From positions 1 to 54,999 of the forward strand of contig CAZLDG010000005.1 in NCBI GenBank assembly GCA_964558405.1: a stretch of DNA of 54,999 nt, in the 5' to 3' direction. The translations under genes and the position numbers were made by a program. How positions within the stretch are numbered: the first letter of the stretch is position 1; the number at the start of each line of letters is the position of its first letter. The DNA is from Thioglobus_B sp964558405. GTDB lineage: Bacteria > Pseudomonadota > Gammaproteobacteria > PS1 > Pseudothioglobaceae. Shown piece by piece: positions 33,034 through 41,704 of this stretch. The notes beneath the pieces were generated by a model. That model did not search any database and had not been told where the DNA came from. It saw nothing but the letters and a program-made list of their open reading frames with translations.

Positions 33034-35025
33034 TTAGATGAGTGGAATGATTAGGATCGCTACAATGTTGATGATCTTAATCAGTGGGTTAATCGCTGGA
33101 CCTGCAGTATCCTTGTACGGATCGCCGACAGTATCGCCAGTAACCGCGGCTTTGTGCGCGTCTGAACCCTTGCCGCCAAAGTTGCCATCTTCGATGTACT
33201 TCTTGGCGTTATCCCAGGCACCACCACCGGTGGTCATAGAGATTGCCACAAAGATACCGGTAGCAATCGAACCAATCAGTAGGCCGCCCAGTGCTTCTGC
33301 ACCTAGCCATAGGCCTACTACAACTGGGAAGATGATTGGCAGGATAGACGGCAGTACCATCTCTTTAATGGCGCTACGCGTTAGCATGTCTACCGCTTTA
33401 GAATAATCTGGCTTTTGCGAGTAATCCATAATGCCTGGCATTTCCTTGAACTGACGACGTACCTCAGTCACAATACCACCTGCAGCACGACCTACCGCTT
33501 CCATGGCCATTGCGCCAAATAGATACGGTACCAAGCCACCCAAGAACAAACCAATAATCACGCGGTGATCTGATAGGTCAAACAAGGTCTTGGTGTCGCC
33601 ACCCAAAGAGTTGGTAAAGTCGGCAAACAGCACCAACGCCGCTAGACCAGCTGAACCAATTGCATAACCCTTGGTTACTGCTTTAGTGGTGTTACCTACT
33701 GCATCCAATGGATCGGTAATGTTACGAATCTCATCAGGCAATTCCGCCATCTCGGCGATACCACCAGCATTATCAGTAATTGGACCATAGGCATCCAGTG
33801 CCACAATCACACCGGTCATTGACAGCATTGCTGTGGCTGCAATCGCGATTGAATATAGACCGCCTAGCTCGTATGCACCCCAGATACTGGCACAAACCGC
33901 CAATACCGGTAGCGCGGTTGATTTCATTGACAGGCCTAGACCGGCAATTACGTTAGTACCATCACCCGTTTCTGAAGCTCTAGCCACGTGTTGCACCGGA
34001 TTATATTCGGTTGAGGTGTAGTATTCAGTAACTACTACCATCACTGCGGTGAGTGCCAAACCAATCAAGCCAGCGTAGAATAAGTTAATATCCATGCCCA
34101 TGTTGGTGGTGACAAAGTAAAAAGCAATCGCCGCCAGAACGCCTGAAACAATCAAACCTTTGTAGAGCGCACCCATGATTGAACCGCCTTCTGAAACCTT
34201 CACAAAGAAGGTGCCAATGATTGAGGCAATAATAGAAACCGCGCCCAAAGCTAGAGGATACAAAATTGCATCATTGCCTAGCGCCAGTACGCCGGCTAAC
34301 ATCATCGTCGCTACAATGGTTACCGCATAGGTCTCAAACAAGTCCGCTGCCATACCCGCGCAGTCGCCCACGTTATCACCCACATTATCAGCAATTACTG
34401 CTGGGTTACGTGGATCATCCTCGGGAATGCCGGCTTCTACCTTACCGACAATGTCAGCACCCACGTCAGCACCCTTGGTGAAAATACCGCCACCCAAACG
34501 CGCAAAGATAGAGATTAGTGAGCCACCAAAGGCCAGACCAATCAGTGCGTGTAAGGCCTTGTCGGTTGCCACACCAGCGCTAAGCATGCCGGCATAAAAG
34601 CCTGCTACACCTAGTAGTGCCAGACCTACAACCAACATACCAGTTACGGCACCACCACGAAAGGCCACTTGGAAAGCAGCGTTCATGCCGTGATTGGCCG
34701 CTTGCGCGGTACGCGAGTTGGATTTAACCGATACATTCATACCGATAAAGCCAGCTGCCCCTGAGAGCACCGCACCAATTAGAAATCCTAGTCCAACTTC
34801 TATACCTAAGAAAAAAGTAATAATGACCAATAGTACAACACCTACCATGCCAATGGTGGTGTACTGACGATTAAGATAGGCCTTTGCGCCTTCGGCAACC
34901 GCATCGGAGATCTCTTTCATCTTGTCAGAGCCCGGATCTTGTTTGTTAATCCAGTTAATTGAAATAATGCCGTAGACAACGGCGATGAGTGATGCCCCAA
35001 TGGCAAGCACGAGCAATGTATCCAT
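33034..35025 (-). CDS. hppA: H+-translocating inorganic pyrophosphatase, K+-independent type
   Basis: Membrane pump coupling PPi hydrolysis to proton export (or the reverse). 663 residues with about 16 hydrophobic spans. Seen: DVGADIVGKVEAGIPEDDPR (substrate loop, 187-206), NVGDNVGDCAGMAADLFE (213-231), DAYGPITDNAGGIAEMA (411-427), and GNTTKAVTKG (444-453). Lys448 in place of Ala is the mark of the K+-independent class. AAGGAGG precedes the ATG. Partner of Pfp, which can yield PPi from fructose-bisphosphate. Preceded by a promoter embedded in a palindrome (35042-35090). Confidence 0.97.
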   Translation of the reverse strand: MDTLLVLAIGASLIAVVYGIISINWINKQDPGSDKMKEISDAVAEGAKAYLNRQYTTIGMVGVVLLVIITFFLGIEVGLGFLIGAVLSGAAGFIGMNVSVKSNSRTAQAANHGMNAAFQVAFRGGAVTGMLVVGLALLGVAGFYAGMLSAGVATDKALHALIGLAFGGSLISIFARLGGGIFTKGADVGADIVGKVEAGIPEDDPRNPAVIADNVGDNVGDCAGMAADLFETYAVTIVATMMLAGVLALGNDAILYPLALGAVSIIASIIGTFFVKVSEGGSIMGALYKGLIVSGVLAAIAFYFVTTNMGMDINLFYAGLIGLALTAVMVVVTEYYTSTEYNPVQHVARASETGDGTNVIAGLGLSMKSTALPVLAVCASIWGAYELGGLYSIAIAATAMLSMTGVIVALDAYGPITDNAGGIAEMAELPDEIRNITDPLDAVGNTTKAVTKGYAIGSAGLAALVLFADFTNSLGGDTKTLFDLSDHRVIIGLFLGGLVPYLFGAMAMEAVGRAAGGIVTEVRRQFKEMPGIMDYSQKPDYSKAVDMLTRSAIKEMVLPSILPIIFPVVVGLWLGAEALGGLLIGSIATGIFVAISMTTGGGAWDNAKKYIEDGNFGGKGSDAHKAAVTGDTVGDPYKDTAGPAINPLIKIINIVAILIIPLI

Positions 35026-35041
35026 TTTTCCTCCTTAATTG

Positions 35042-35090
35042 ATATACATTTCGTTGGCTTAATTATAGTGAAGCCAACGAGGGTGTATAT
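35042..35090 (-). promoter_or_regulatory. hppA promoter inside nested inverted repeats
   Basis: CGTTGGCTT (35052-35060) and AAGCCAACG (35071-35079) form a perfect 9-base inverted repeat; ATATACA (35042-35048) and TGTATAT (35084-35090) form an outer 7-base one. On the minus strand a perfect -10 TATAAT (35067-35062) lies in the central loop, with no good -35. This looks like an operator covering the promoter. Confidence 0.6.
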
Positions 35091-35148
35091 ACCCACTAAG
35101 GGTAGTGATAGTTTGCTAGAAAGCTATTTATGGCGCGGTTTTTGGCCG

Positions 35149-36312
35149 TTAATCGGCGTCCCAGTGTTCGGTCTTAATGCCGTGTCCTAGGTCGGCGTCA
35201 ATCAGTCTGGCGCGTAGCTTTAATAATTTTTCAATCAGAGCGCCTTCACGCTGAGCATAGGCATCGGCATCTGGTGTACGATTAACCACCACACCTAAGA
35301 GCTCAGTAATGGCATTACCAATTGAGTTTTGAGAAATGGTGACAATTAACTTGCCTTCATCGTTGCGATAAATCAGTTGTTTAAAGGCTGGTTGCCAGCG
35401 AATAGAAGAAGCGTATTTGGCGTCTTCAATACATTTATCACGGACTTTCTTAGCCGCTGATAAAAAGCAGTTGTTAAACAACAAAGTGCGTTCAATCTCT
35501 TTAGGGAAATACGCATTGTTAGGTACACCTGAGTTACGACTGGAGACTTGGTTGAAAAAGGTGCGATAAAAATCTAAGAAGCCTTTGAGTACCAAATCGT
35601 ATTCTTTCCAAAAGTCGATGTTTTTAAGACTGTCAATACCACCCAAAATCTCCCAGCTTGGCAAGCCTTGTGGATAACCGGTCAAGCCTAGAGAAGAAGC
35701 TTTACCGGCAACTGGTCTGAGGATTTCTAGATCTAATGAAGACAAAAACTCAACATACACATCTTGCATATAGGCGGCAAATAGCGAATGCTGGCCACCA
35801 TCGGTAAGATTAGGGTTGTTGACATCAGCCAATTTGGCTTGTTTTAACTCTGATTTGTCAAACACAATAAAGTGGTTGTGCAGCATACGAATACTCGGTA
35901 CACCGGCTGAGGTAATTGGCCAGGTTGAATCTAGCGAAGCCTCACCAGCAAGTACTAAGTGCTTCTCTGGATCTGGATATTGCTCGAGCATAAAGCCAAT
36001 AATGATTTGGTTCATGCGATTCCACACTTCACGCACATTATCAGGTAGCTGCGTACGACGCACCGGTCTGCCCAATGGGTTGAGGATACTTTGCGAGGTG
36101 TTATAGATAATTGAGCAATCAAACTCGTTTGAGTGTCCCAGTGCTTTACGATATAACAACAAGTCTTCCGCATTGGTTAGCAGGCCGTTGTTCTCAGTTA
36201 AGTCTTTTAGGTTTTCAGGCGAGTTAAAGAACTCATTGGGCTTCATGCCCTCAGGTACGTCCAATGGGATGGGACGAAAAGGGGTGGTAATTTCTCTAGG
36301 ACCTATTGCCAT
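35149..36312 (-). CDS. Unknown 387-residue protein in the PPi module
   Basis: Not recognised. Soluble protein of 387 residues, no signal peptide or membrane span, between adk-pfp and hppA on the same strand. Visible features: a Pro-rich start (PFRPIPLDVPEGMKP), NPLGRPVRRTQLPDNVREVW, the central segment AGVPSIRMLHNHFIVFD with paired His, LRPVAGKASSLGLTGYPQG, and a Lys/Arg-rich C-terminal helix (EKLLKLRARLIDADLGHG). LHNHF recalls HIT/GalT-type His motifs but other hallmarks are missing. Start ATG 36312 has no strong ribosome-binding site. Likely a full-length, expressed gene with unknown function. Confidence 0.85.
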   Translation of the reverse strand: MAIGPREITTPFRPIPLDVPEGMKPNEFFNSPENLKDLTENNGLLTNAEDLLLYRKALGHSNEFDCSIIYNTSQSILNPLGRPVRRTQLPDNVREVWNRMNQIIIGFMLEQYPDPEKHLVLAGEASLDSTWPITSAGVPSIRMLHNHFIVFDKSELKQAKLADVNNPNLTDGGQHSLFAAYMQDVYVEFLSSLDLEILRPVAGKASSLGLTGYPQGLPSWEILGGIDSLKNIDFWKEYDLVLKGFLDFYRTFFNQVSSRNSGVPNNAYFPKEIERTLLFNNCFLSAAKKVRDKCIEDAKYASSIRWQPAFKQLIYRNDEGKLIVTISQNSIGNAITELLGVVVNRTPDADAYAQREGALIEKLLKLRARLIDADLGHGIKTEHWDAD

Positions 36313-36335
36313 AATATTTTGTCTATTCGGTTAAT

Positions 36336-36375
36336 AAAAAGGGCCCATGTTAGCTTGGCAACACAGACCCTTTTT
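36336..36375. terminator. Terminator after pfp-adk
   Basis: AAAAAGGG (36336-36343) and CCCTTTTT (36368-36375) form the outer stem; the inner bases extend it with G-T pairs, leaving a loop of about eight. Stops adk transcripts before the unknown 387-residue gene. Confidence 0.8.
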
Positions 36376-36394
36376 GTTTTTAAGGCTAAGTTGT

Positions 36395-37045
36395 TTAGCC
36401 TAGTTGTGCGTAAACGCGATCTCTTACCTCATCTAGCGTGCCAACACCGTTAGCAGCGCCGTATTTGGGTGCGTTGTCATCAGCATTCATCCAGCTTTGG
36501 TAGTAATCAACCAATGGCTGAGTTTGCTCATGATAAACATCTAGACGCGAACGTACGGTTTCTTCATTGTCATCAGCACGTTGAACTAGGTCCTCGCCAG
36601 TCACATCATCTTTGCCTTCAACCTTTGGTGGGTTGTAAACAATGTGATACGTACGGCCAGAGGCTAGATGTGCACGACGACCTGACATACGAGTAACGAT
36701 GTCCTCGTCTGGCACTTGAATCTCAACCACGTAATCAACCTTAACGCCGTCATTTTTTAGCGCTTCTGCTTGAGCAATCGTACGTGGAAAGCCGTCAAAT
36801 AAAAAACCATTGGCGCAATCGGCCTCTTGGATTCTTTCTTTAACCAGGCCGATGATAATATCATCAGAAACCAAACCACCTGCATCCATCACTTTTTTAG
36901 CTTCAACACCTAGTGGCGTGCCCGCTTTAACTGCAGCACGTAGCATATCGCCTGTTGAGATTTGTGGGATGTCGTATTTTTGACAAATATTGGTTGCCTG
37001 TGTGCCTTTACCTGCGCCCGGAGGACCTAATAGAATAACGTTCAT
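36395..37045 (-). CDS. adk: Adenylate kinase
   Basis: Interconverts AMP, ATP and ADP. 216 residues, long (LID-containing) form. P-loop GPPGAGKGT (7-15), STGDMLRAA, FDGFPRTIAQAEAL, and LID region GRRAHLASGRTYHIVYNPPK lacking zinc cysteines. Lies 12 bases after pfp. AMP recycling is relevant here since AprBA consumes AMP and many reactions feeding PPi release it. Confidence 0.97.
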   Translation of the reverse strand: MNVILLGPPGAGKGTQATNICQKYDIPQISTGDMLRAAVKAGTPLGVEAKKVMDAGGLVSDDIIIGLVKERIQEADCANGFLFDGFPRTIAQAEALKNDGVKVDYVVEIQVPDEDIVTRMSGRRAHLASGRTYHIVYNPPKVEGKDDVTGEDLVQRADDNEETVRSRLDVYHEQTQPLVDYYQSWMNADDNAPKYGAANGVGTLDEVRDRVYAQLG

Positions 37046-37057
37046 AACAACCTCTGA

Positions 37058-38302
37058 TTAAACTTCAAATGAAGGTAGTTTTTTCTCTACCATTGCTTTT
37101 TTCATTACCACGTAATCCGGCAAGCCATTCTTATATGGAGGGTAGTTTTCACCTTCGATTAGTGGCTGTAAGTACTCGCGACAAGCCTGGGTAATGCCAA
37201 AACCATCATCAGAGATGTAGTCCATTGGCATCATCTTCTCAACGTTCGCAATGTCTTTTAGCTCACCTGAACCAATTTCCCAAGTGTATGGGTTGTTCGA
37301 AGTACGAACCACAGCTGGCATTACTGAGTTTTTACCCGCTAGTGCCATTTCAACCGCAGCCTCACCTAGTGCATAAGCTTGCTCAACGTCTGAGTTAGAA
37401 GCCAAGTGGCGTGCTGCACGCTGTAGGTAGTCAGCAACTGCCCAGTGGTATTTGTAACCTAGGGCGTCTTTAATTAGATTGGCAACCACAGGTGCTGCAC
37501 CACCGAGTTGTGCATGACCAAAGTCATCACGTGTGCCTTGCTCTGCTAGGAAGCGACCATCGGCCCACTTGGTGCCTTCTGATACCACCACTGTACAGTA
37601 GCCAAATTCTTTCACGTTGGCGTCAACCTTGGCTAGGAATTTCTCCTGGTCAAAGTCCACTTCTGGGAATAAGATAACCACTGGAATTGAAGCGTCAACC
37701 AAACCGCCGGCTGCAGCAATCCAACCCGCGTGACGACCCATCACTTCTAGTACGAAAATCTTGGTTGAAGTCGCGGCCATTGAAGCCACGTCAAAACTGG
37801 CCTCCATGGTAGAAACCGCAATGTACTTGGCCACTGAGCCAAAACCTGGGCAGTTGTCGGTAATTGGTAGATCGTTATCCACGGTTTTTGGTACGTGAAT
37901 CGCCTGAATTGGGTAACCCATTGATTCTGAGAGTTGTGATACTTTTAGGCAAGTATCCGCTGAATCACCGCCACCGTTGTAGAAGAAATAACCGATGTCA
38001 TGTGCTTTAAATACTTCGATTAGTCTTTCGTATTCTGCCTTGTTGTCTTCTAAAGACTTCATCTTGTAACGACAAGAGCCAAAACCACCTGAAGGTGTGT
38101 GCTTTAGCGCTGCAATGTCAGCGTCTGTTTCTTTTGAAGTGTCAATTAGATTTTCAGTTAGTGCACCGATGATGCCGTTTTGACCTGCGTAGACTGTGCC
38201 GATCTTGTCTGAATGTTTGCGAGCAGTTTCGATTACACCGCAAGCTGAAGCGTTAATTACCGCAGTAACACCGCCTGATTGAGCATAAAAAGCGTTTTTC
38301 AT
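37058..38302 (-). CDS. pfp: Pyrophosphate-dependent 6-phosphofructokinase
   Basis: Reversible PPi-linked phosphofructokinase; in organisms without fructose-1,6-bisphosphatase it can act in the Calvin cycle and form PPi. 414 residues from ATG 38302, chosen because AAGGAAAGAG precedes it; an upstream in-frame start adds 13 unlikely residues. Seen: AQSGGVTAVIN, NGGGDSADT with Asp113, and PKTVDND with Lys139: Asp and Lys at these two positions are the mark of PPi use rather than ATP. Cotranscribed with adk. Perfect -10 at 38338-38333. Confidence 0.95.
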   Translation of the reverse strand: MKNAFYAQSGGVTAVINASACGVIETARKHSDKIGTVYAGQNGIIGALTENLIDTSKETDADIAALKHTPSGGFGSCRYKMKSLEDNKAEYERLIEVFKAHDIGYFFYNGGGDSADTCLKVSQLSESMGYPIQAIHVPKTVDNDLPITDNCPGFGSVAKYIAVSTMEASFDVASMAATSTKIFVLEVMGRHAGWIAAAGGLVDASIPVVILFPEVDFDQEKFLAKVDANVKEFGYCTVVVSEGTKWADGRFLAEQGTRDDFGHAQLGGAAPVVANLIKDALGYKYHWAVADYLQRAARHLASNSDVEQAYALGEAAVEMALAGKNSVMPAVVRTSNNPYTWEIGSGELKDIANVEKMMPMDYISDDGFGITQACREYLQPLIEGENYPPYKNGLPDYVVMKKAMVEKKLPSFEV

Positions 38303-38332
38303 TCTCTTTCCTTTTTGCTTAAAAAACCACCA

Positions 38333-38338
38333 ATTATA
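38333..38338 (-). promoter_or_regulatory. Putative -10 of pfp-adk
   Basis: On the minus strand GTGTATAATTGG contains a perfect TATAAT; no consensus -35. Leader of about 24 bases before ATG 38302. Confidence 0.5.
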
Positions 38339-38378
38339 CACAGCGGATAAAAAAAATCTCTATGCCTAAAGGGGTATA

Positions 38379-38864
38379 TTACTGCTCGAAAATGTGGGTG
38401 GTAATGCGCCAGGCTTGGCTTGTATCGATTTCAATGGTTAAGCATTTGGCACCACCATGATTGCGAATATTACCGCAAGCGCCCGGATTGATCACCCAAG
38501 GGGTTTTATTGATATCAATCACTTGTTTGTGGGTATGGCCATAAATCACCATTTTTGCCTGTGGATAGGTTTGGCGCAATGAATCGTGTGAAGGTTGCTG
38601 ATGCCCGTGATGATGCCCGTGTTCAATGGCAATAGAGCCACTGTCAAACTCTAGGGTTTCAACGGCATTTAGCCAGTGGATATGCTCGTCATTATTGCCT
38701 TTAACCGCCACAAGCTTTTGCTTGGGCTGTAGTTGTTCCAAGGTAGATTCATCGATAATATCACCCACGTGAATGGCAATATCACAATCATTGGCAAGCG
38801 CCACAATGTCGGGATGAATAAAGCCGTGGGAATCAGATAAAACGCAGAGTTTGGTCACGAACAA
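38379..38864 (-). CDS. YfcE/MJ0936-type metallophosphoesterase
   Basis: Small calcineurin-like phosphodiesterase. 161 residues from TTG 38864, or 159 from GTG 38858 (MTKLCVLSDSHG); no ribosome-binding site decides. Metal ligands in SDSHG, HVGDI, GNND, EHGHHHGH and GHTH are all present, so it should be active. Physiological substrate unknown. Close to but upstream of pfp on the same strand, with a promoter for pfp between. Confidence 0.88.
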   Translation of the reverse strand: MFVTKLCVLSDSHGFIHPDIVALANDCDIAIHVGDIIDESTLEQLQPKQKLVAVKGNNDEHIHWLNAVETLEFDSGSIAIEHGHHHGHQQPSHDSLRQTYPQAKMVIYGHTHKQVIDINKTPWVINPGACGNIRNHGGAKCLTIEIDTSQAWRITTHIFEQ

Positions 38865-38943
38865 GTATCGGTATTAATAAAGCGCACTATTATACCGCAT
38901 CTGCAAGTTTTTACGTGATTTGCCTTTGTGATTTTGTATTTTA

Positions 38944-39045
38944 TCAGTACTGACAAGCACTTAAAGATTTGCCAGATTTTTTATCAGAAAAAGCCAAATT
39001 TATCCCAATTTTAATGGGCATAATATTGACGTTCATTGGATGAAC
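38944..39045 (+). promoter_or_regulatory. Leader region of the SCP2-like gene with two palindromes
   Basis: The 251-base stretch 38865-39115 has no credible gene. It holds TCAGTACTGA (38944-38953, perfect palindrome), a possible -10 CATAAT (39019-39024) and GTTCAT-TGG-ATGAAC (39031-39045). One or both may be regulator sites. Confidence 0.35.
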
Positions 39046-39115
39046 AAATTTGAGGAGAATGCGCAAGACGGCTTCGGTTTTCTTGTGATAAATACTACAT
39101 TTATAGGAGATAAAT

Positions 39116-39520
39116 ATGGCAGTATTGTTTTCAGACGAGTGGATGAATCAACTTAAAGACGCTTGGAATGAATCAGATGATGTTCGCGGCAAATTAGCCG
39201 AGATTAACTTTTCTTCAAAAATTGCTTGTGGCTTTAAAGAGGACGGCCAACCAACGGGTATTTTCGTGGTGGAAAATGGGGAGTGTACTCATGCAGGTGA
39301 TTACGATGGCAGTGACGTGGATTGGGATATGCGCGCTGACAAGAAGAACTGGATGAAATGGATTGATAAACCACTGGGCATGGGTTCAATGGGCATGGCA
39401 GTAACCATGGGTAAATTAAAATTTGAGAAAGGCGATTTTGCGGCGATGATTAAAGACCCAAGAATGGCCAACCCATTTGTGAAAAGTTTTGCACTAATGA
39501 GTGCTATTGGTGGCGAGTAA
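39116..39520 (+). CDS. SCP2 sterol-transfer-like domain protein
   Basis: 134 residues, one SCP2-type lipid-binding domain: N-terminal helix (FSDEWMNQLKDAWN), strands INFSSKIACGF and PTGIFVVENGECTHAG, then KLKFEKGDFAAMIKDPRMANP. Related bacterial proteins are small cytoplasmic hydrophobic-ligand carriers of unclear role. Good AGGAG (39104-39108) before ATG; flanked by its own terminator, so monocistronic. Confidence 0.82.
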   Translation: MAVLFSDEWMNQLKDAWNESDDVRGKLAEINFSSKIACGFKEDGQPTGIFVVENGECTHAGDYDGSDVDWDMRADKKNWMKWIDKPLGMGSMGMAVTMGKLKFEKGDFAAMIKDPRMANPFVKSFALMSAIGGE

Positions 39521-39540
39521 TCTACAAGCCATTTGATTAA

Positions 39541-39567
39541 AAAAGCCCGCGATATGCGGGCTTTTTT
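39541..39567. terminator. Bidirectional terminator between SCP2-like gene and yrfG
   Basis: AAAAGCCCGC, GATAT loop, GCGGGCTTTT plus TT. It overlaps the last two bases of yrfG on the minus strand. Confidence 0.92.
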
Positions 39568-40237
39568 AATGGGGTTTGACCGGTACGGTTACCCCAAAGT
39601 TTTCAATATTGATAAACCCATCAACCGCTTTATTCTCTGCTTGAGAGCTGGGTTTGCTAATGGCCACCACCGTGCCAATACCATAATCTTTGGCAGAATT
39701 AAGAACGGCTAAGGAATCGTCAAAGAAGACGCTTTTGCTTTTATCTAGGCCAATGGCTGCATCGAGTTTATGCCAAAAATCTTGCTGCTCTTTAGGGACG
39801 CCATAATCATGTGAGGAAATAATCTCATCAAAATAATCACTTAGATTGGTAACGCGCATCTTGATTTCTAAGGTTTTGCGATGTGCATTGGTGACCAAGA
39901 AGATGCGTTTGTTATGCACCTTGGCTTGCTCTAAGAACTCTAAAACAAAGGGGTGAACTTGAATCAGATGGGAGATGTCTTCTTTGAGTTTGGCGATATC
40001 AAGCTTAAAGACTTTTTGCCAATAGTCCAAACAATACCAATTGAGCTTGCCTTCTTCGGCGCGCAAAATGGGGTAGATATGATCCTTGGCCTGGTCGTGA
40101 GTAAGGTCGTGTTTATTGGCAAAAACCAAAGGCAGGTATTCCATCCAAAAATGCAAATCAAAGTGCAAATCCAGCAGCGTACCATCCATGTCTAATAAGA
40201 TGGTGTCAATACGTTCCCAGTCGATGACCTGACTCAT
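39566..40237 (-). CDS. yrfG: HAD-family 5'-nucleotidase, YrfG (GMP/IMP) type
   Basis: Haloacid-dehalogenase-fold nucleotidase. 223 residues from ATG 40237, matching YrfG (222); an upstream start at 40279 would overlap cysS by 32 bases. Motif I LLDMDGTLLDLHFD, motif II VTNAHRKTLEIK, Lys in YGVPKEQQDFW and motif IV VFFDDSLAVLNSA. Lies 10 bases after cysS on the same strand, so probably cotranscribed. Confidence 0.9.
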   Translation of the reverse strand: MSQVIDWERIDTILLDMDGTLLDLHFDLHFWMEYLPLVFANKHDLTHDQAKDHIYPILRAEEGKLNWYCLDYWQKVFKLDIAKLKEDISHLIQVHPFVLEFLEQAKVHNKRIFLVTNAHRKTLEIKMRVTNLSDYFDEIISSHDYGVPKEQQDFWHKLDAAIGLDKSKSVFFDDSLAVLNSAKDYGIGTVVAISKPSSQAENKAVDGFINIENFGVTVPVKPH

Positions 40238-40247
40238 AACTATGGGT

Positions 40248-41636
40248 TTATTTGCGTCGCCAAGTAGTGCCAGTTGCACTATCTTCTAAGACAATACCCA
40301 GTTCAGTTAGCTCATCTCTGATTTGATCTGATAGGGCAAAGTCCTTATCGGCTCTGGCCTGGTCTCTGCTGGCGATTTTTTCATTAATTTCTGCGTCTGA
40401 GAGTGCCACACCCTGGGTTAAGAAAGCCTGTGCATCGGTTTGTAAGATGCCAATATAACCACCGAGCTTAATCAAAAGCTGCGCTAGGGCGTTGGCCAGA
40501 TCAGCATCCTCATCGCGCGCTGAGTTTACCGCCTTGGCCAGTTCGAACAAGATGCTCAGTGCGATCGGCGTGTTAAAGTCATCATCCAGTGCAGCGTTAA
40601 AGCGTGTTTCAAAATCAAAACGTTGTGAGATTTCATTCATGGCTATATCGCTGGCACCCAGACCGCGAATAGCGGTGTATAAACGCGTTAGTGAGGCTTT
40701 GGCATTATTCAGATTCTCATCAGAGAAATTCAGTGGTGAACGATAATGCGAGCTCATGATAAAGTAGCGCAGCGTTTCGCCATCATAGCTCTCTAACACC
40801 CCGCGGATGGTAAAGAAGTTATTCAGTGACTTCGACATCTTCTCATCATTAATATTGACAAAGCCTACGTGCATCCAGGTATTAACAAAAGTGCAGCCAT
40901 TGGCGCCTTCGGACTGAGCAATTTCGTTTTCATGGTGCGGGAAGGTGAGATCCATGCCGCCACCGTGAATATCAAAATGATTACCCAGGTGATGATTAGA
41001 CATGGCCGAACATTCAATATGCCAGCCTGGACGTCCCTCGCCCCAAGGTGAAGACCAGCTCGGCTCAGAAGGTTTGGCCATTTTCCATAAGACAAAATCC
41101 AGTGGATCTTTTTTGTCGCTTTCCACATCAACACGGGCGCCAGCCTCTAGCTCATCTAGATTCTTGCCGCTGAGTTTGCCGTATTCAGGAAAATCACGTA
41201 CCGAATAATACACATCGCCATTCTTGCCCTGATAAGCCATGCCTTTTTCTACTAAAGATTCAATCATATAAAACATCTGATCAATGGCATCGGTAGCGCG
41301 TGGCTCCACATCAGGTGGCAATACACCCAAGGCACGCTCATCTTCATGCATGGCTTCAATGAAGCGATTGGTCAGAGCGTAGATGTCTTCTTGGTTTTCC
41401 AAAGCGCGAGCAATAATCTTGTCGTCAATATCGGTGATATTGCGCACATATTCCACCTTGGGAAAACGCCGACGCAGATGGCGAGTAATGACATCAAACA
41501 TCACCAGCACGCGGGCATGTCCCATATGACAATAGTCATACACCGTCATACCGCAGACATAGATACCAACCTGCTCTGGATTAATGGGGTGAAAGACTTC
41601 TTTTTGTCGCGTTAAGGTGTTGTAAATTTTAAGCAT
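40248..41636 (-). CDS. cysS: Cysteinyl-tRNA synthetase
   Basis: Class I synthetase, 462 residues. YVCGMTVYDYCHMGHARV (zinc Cys and HIGH-type motif), GWHIECSAM (zinc Cys), HHENEIAQSEGANG, and KMSKSLNNFFTI. C-terminal DALR and anticodon domains present. The first gene of a two-gene unit with yrfG. Confidence 0.98.
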   Translation of the reverse strand: MLKIYNTLTRQKEVFHPINPEQVGIYVCGMTVYDYCHMGHARVLVMFDVITRHLRRRFPKVEYVRNITDIDDKIIARALENQEDIYALTNRFIEAMHEDERALGVLPPDVEPRATDAIDQMFYMIESLVEKGMAYQGKNGDVYYSVRDFPEYGKLSGKNLDELEAGARVDVESDKKDPLDFVLWKMAKPSEPSWSSPWGEGRPGWHIECSAMSNHHLGNHFDIHGGGMDLTFPHHENEIAQSEGANGCTFVNTWMHVGFVNINDEKMSKSLNNFFTIRGVLESYDGETLRYFIMSSHYRSPLNFSDENLNNAKASLTRLYTAIRGLGASDIAMNEISQRFDFETRFNAALDDDFNTPIALSILFELAKAVNSARDEDADLANALAQLLIKLGGYIGILQTDAQAFLTQGVALSDAEINEKIASRDQARADKDFALSDQIRDELTELGIVLEDSATGTTWRRK

Positions 41637-41704
41637 GGGGCTATTTTACGCAAATTGCTAATCAGGTGGTGCTTTGCACAGGTGAATTATTGGTCTAAAT
41701 AAAA

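Noticed and set aside
35860..35900. HIT-family assignment for the 387-residue protein from its LHNHF segment
   Set aside because: The full HxHxHxx motif and flanking conserved residues are missing.
38303..38341. Upstream start for Pfp
   Set aside because: The 13 added residues match no family start, and AAGGAAAGAG lies directly before ATG 38302 instead.
39059..39088. Nine-codon leader peptide (ATG with GAGGAG) before the SCP2-like gene
   Set aside because: The ribosome-binding site is almost touching the ATG and the peptide has no run of regulatory codons.
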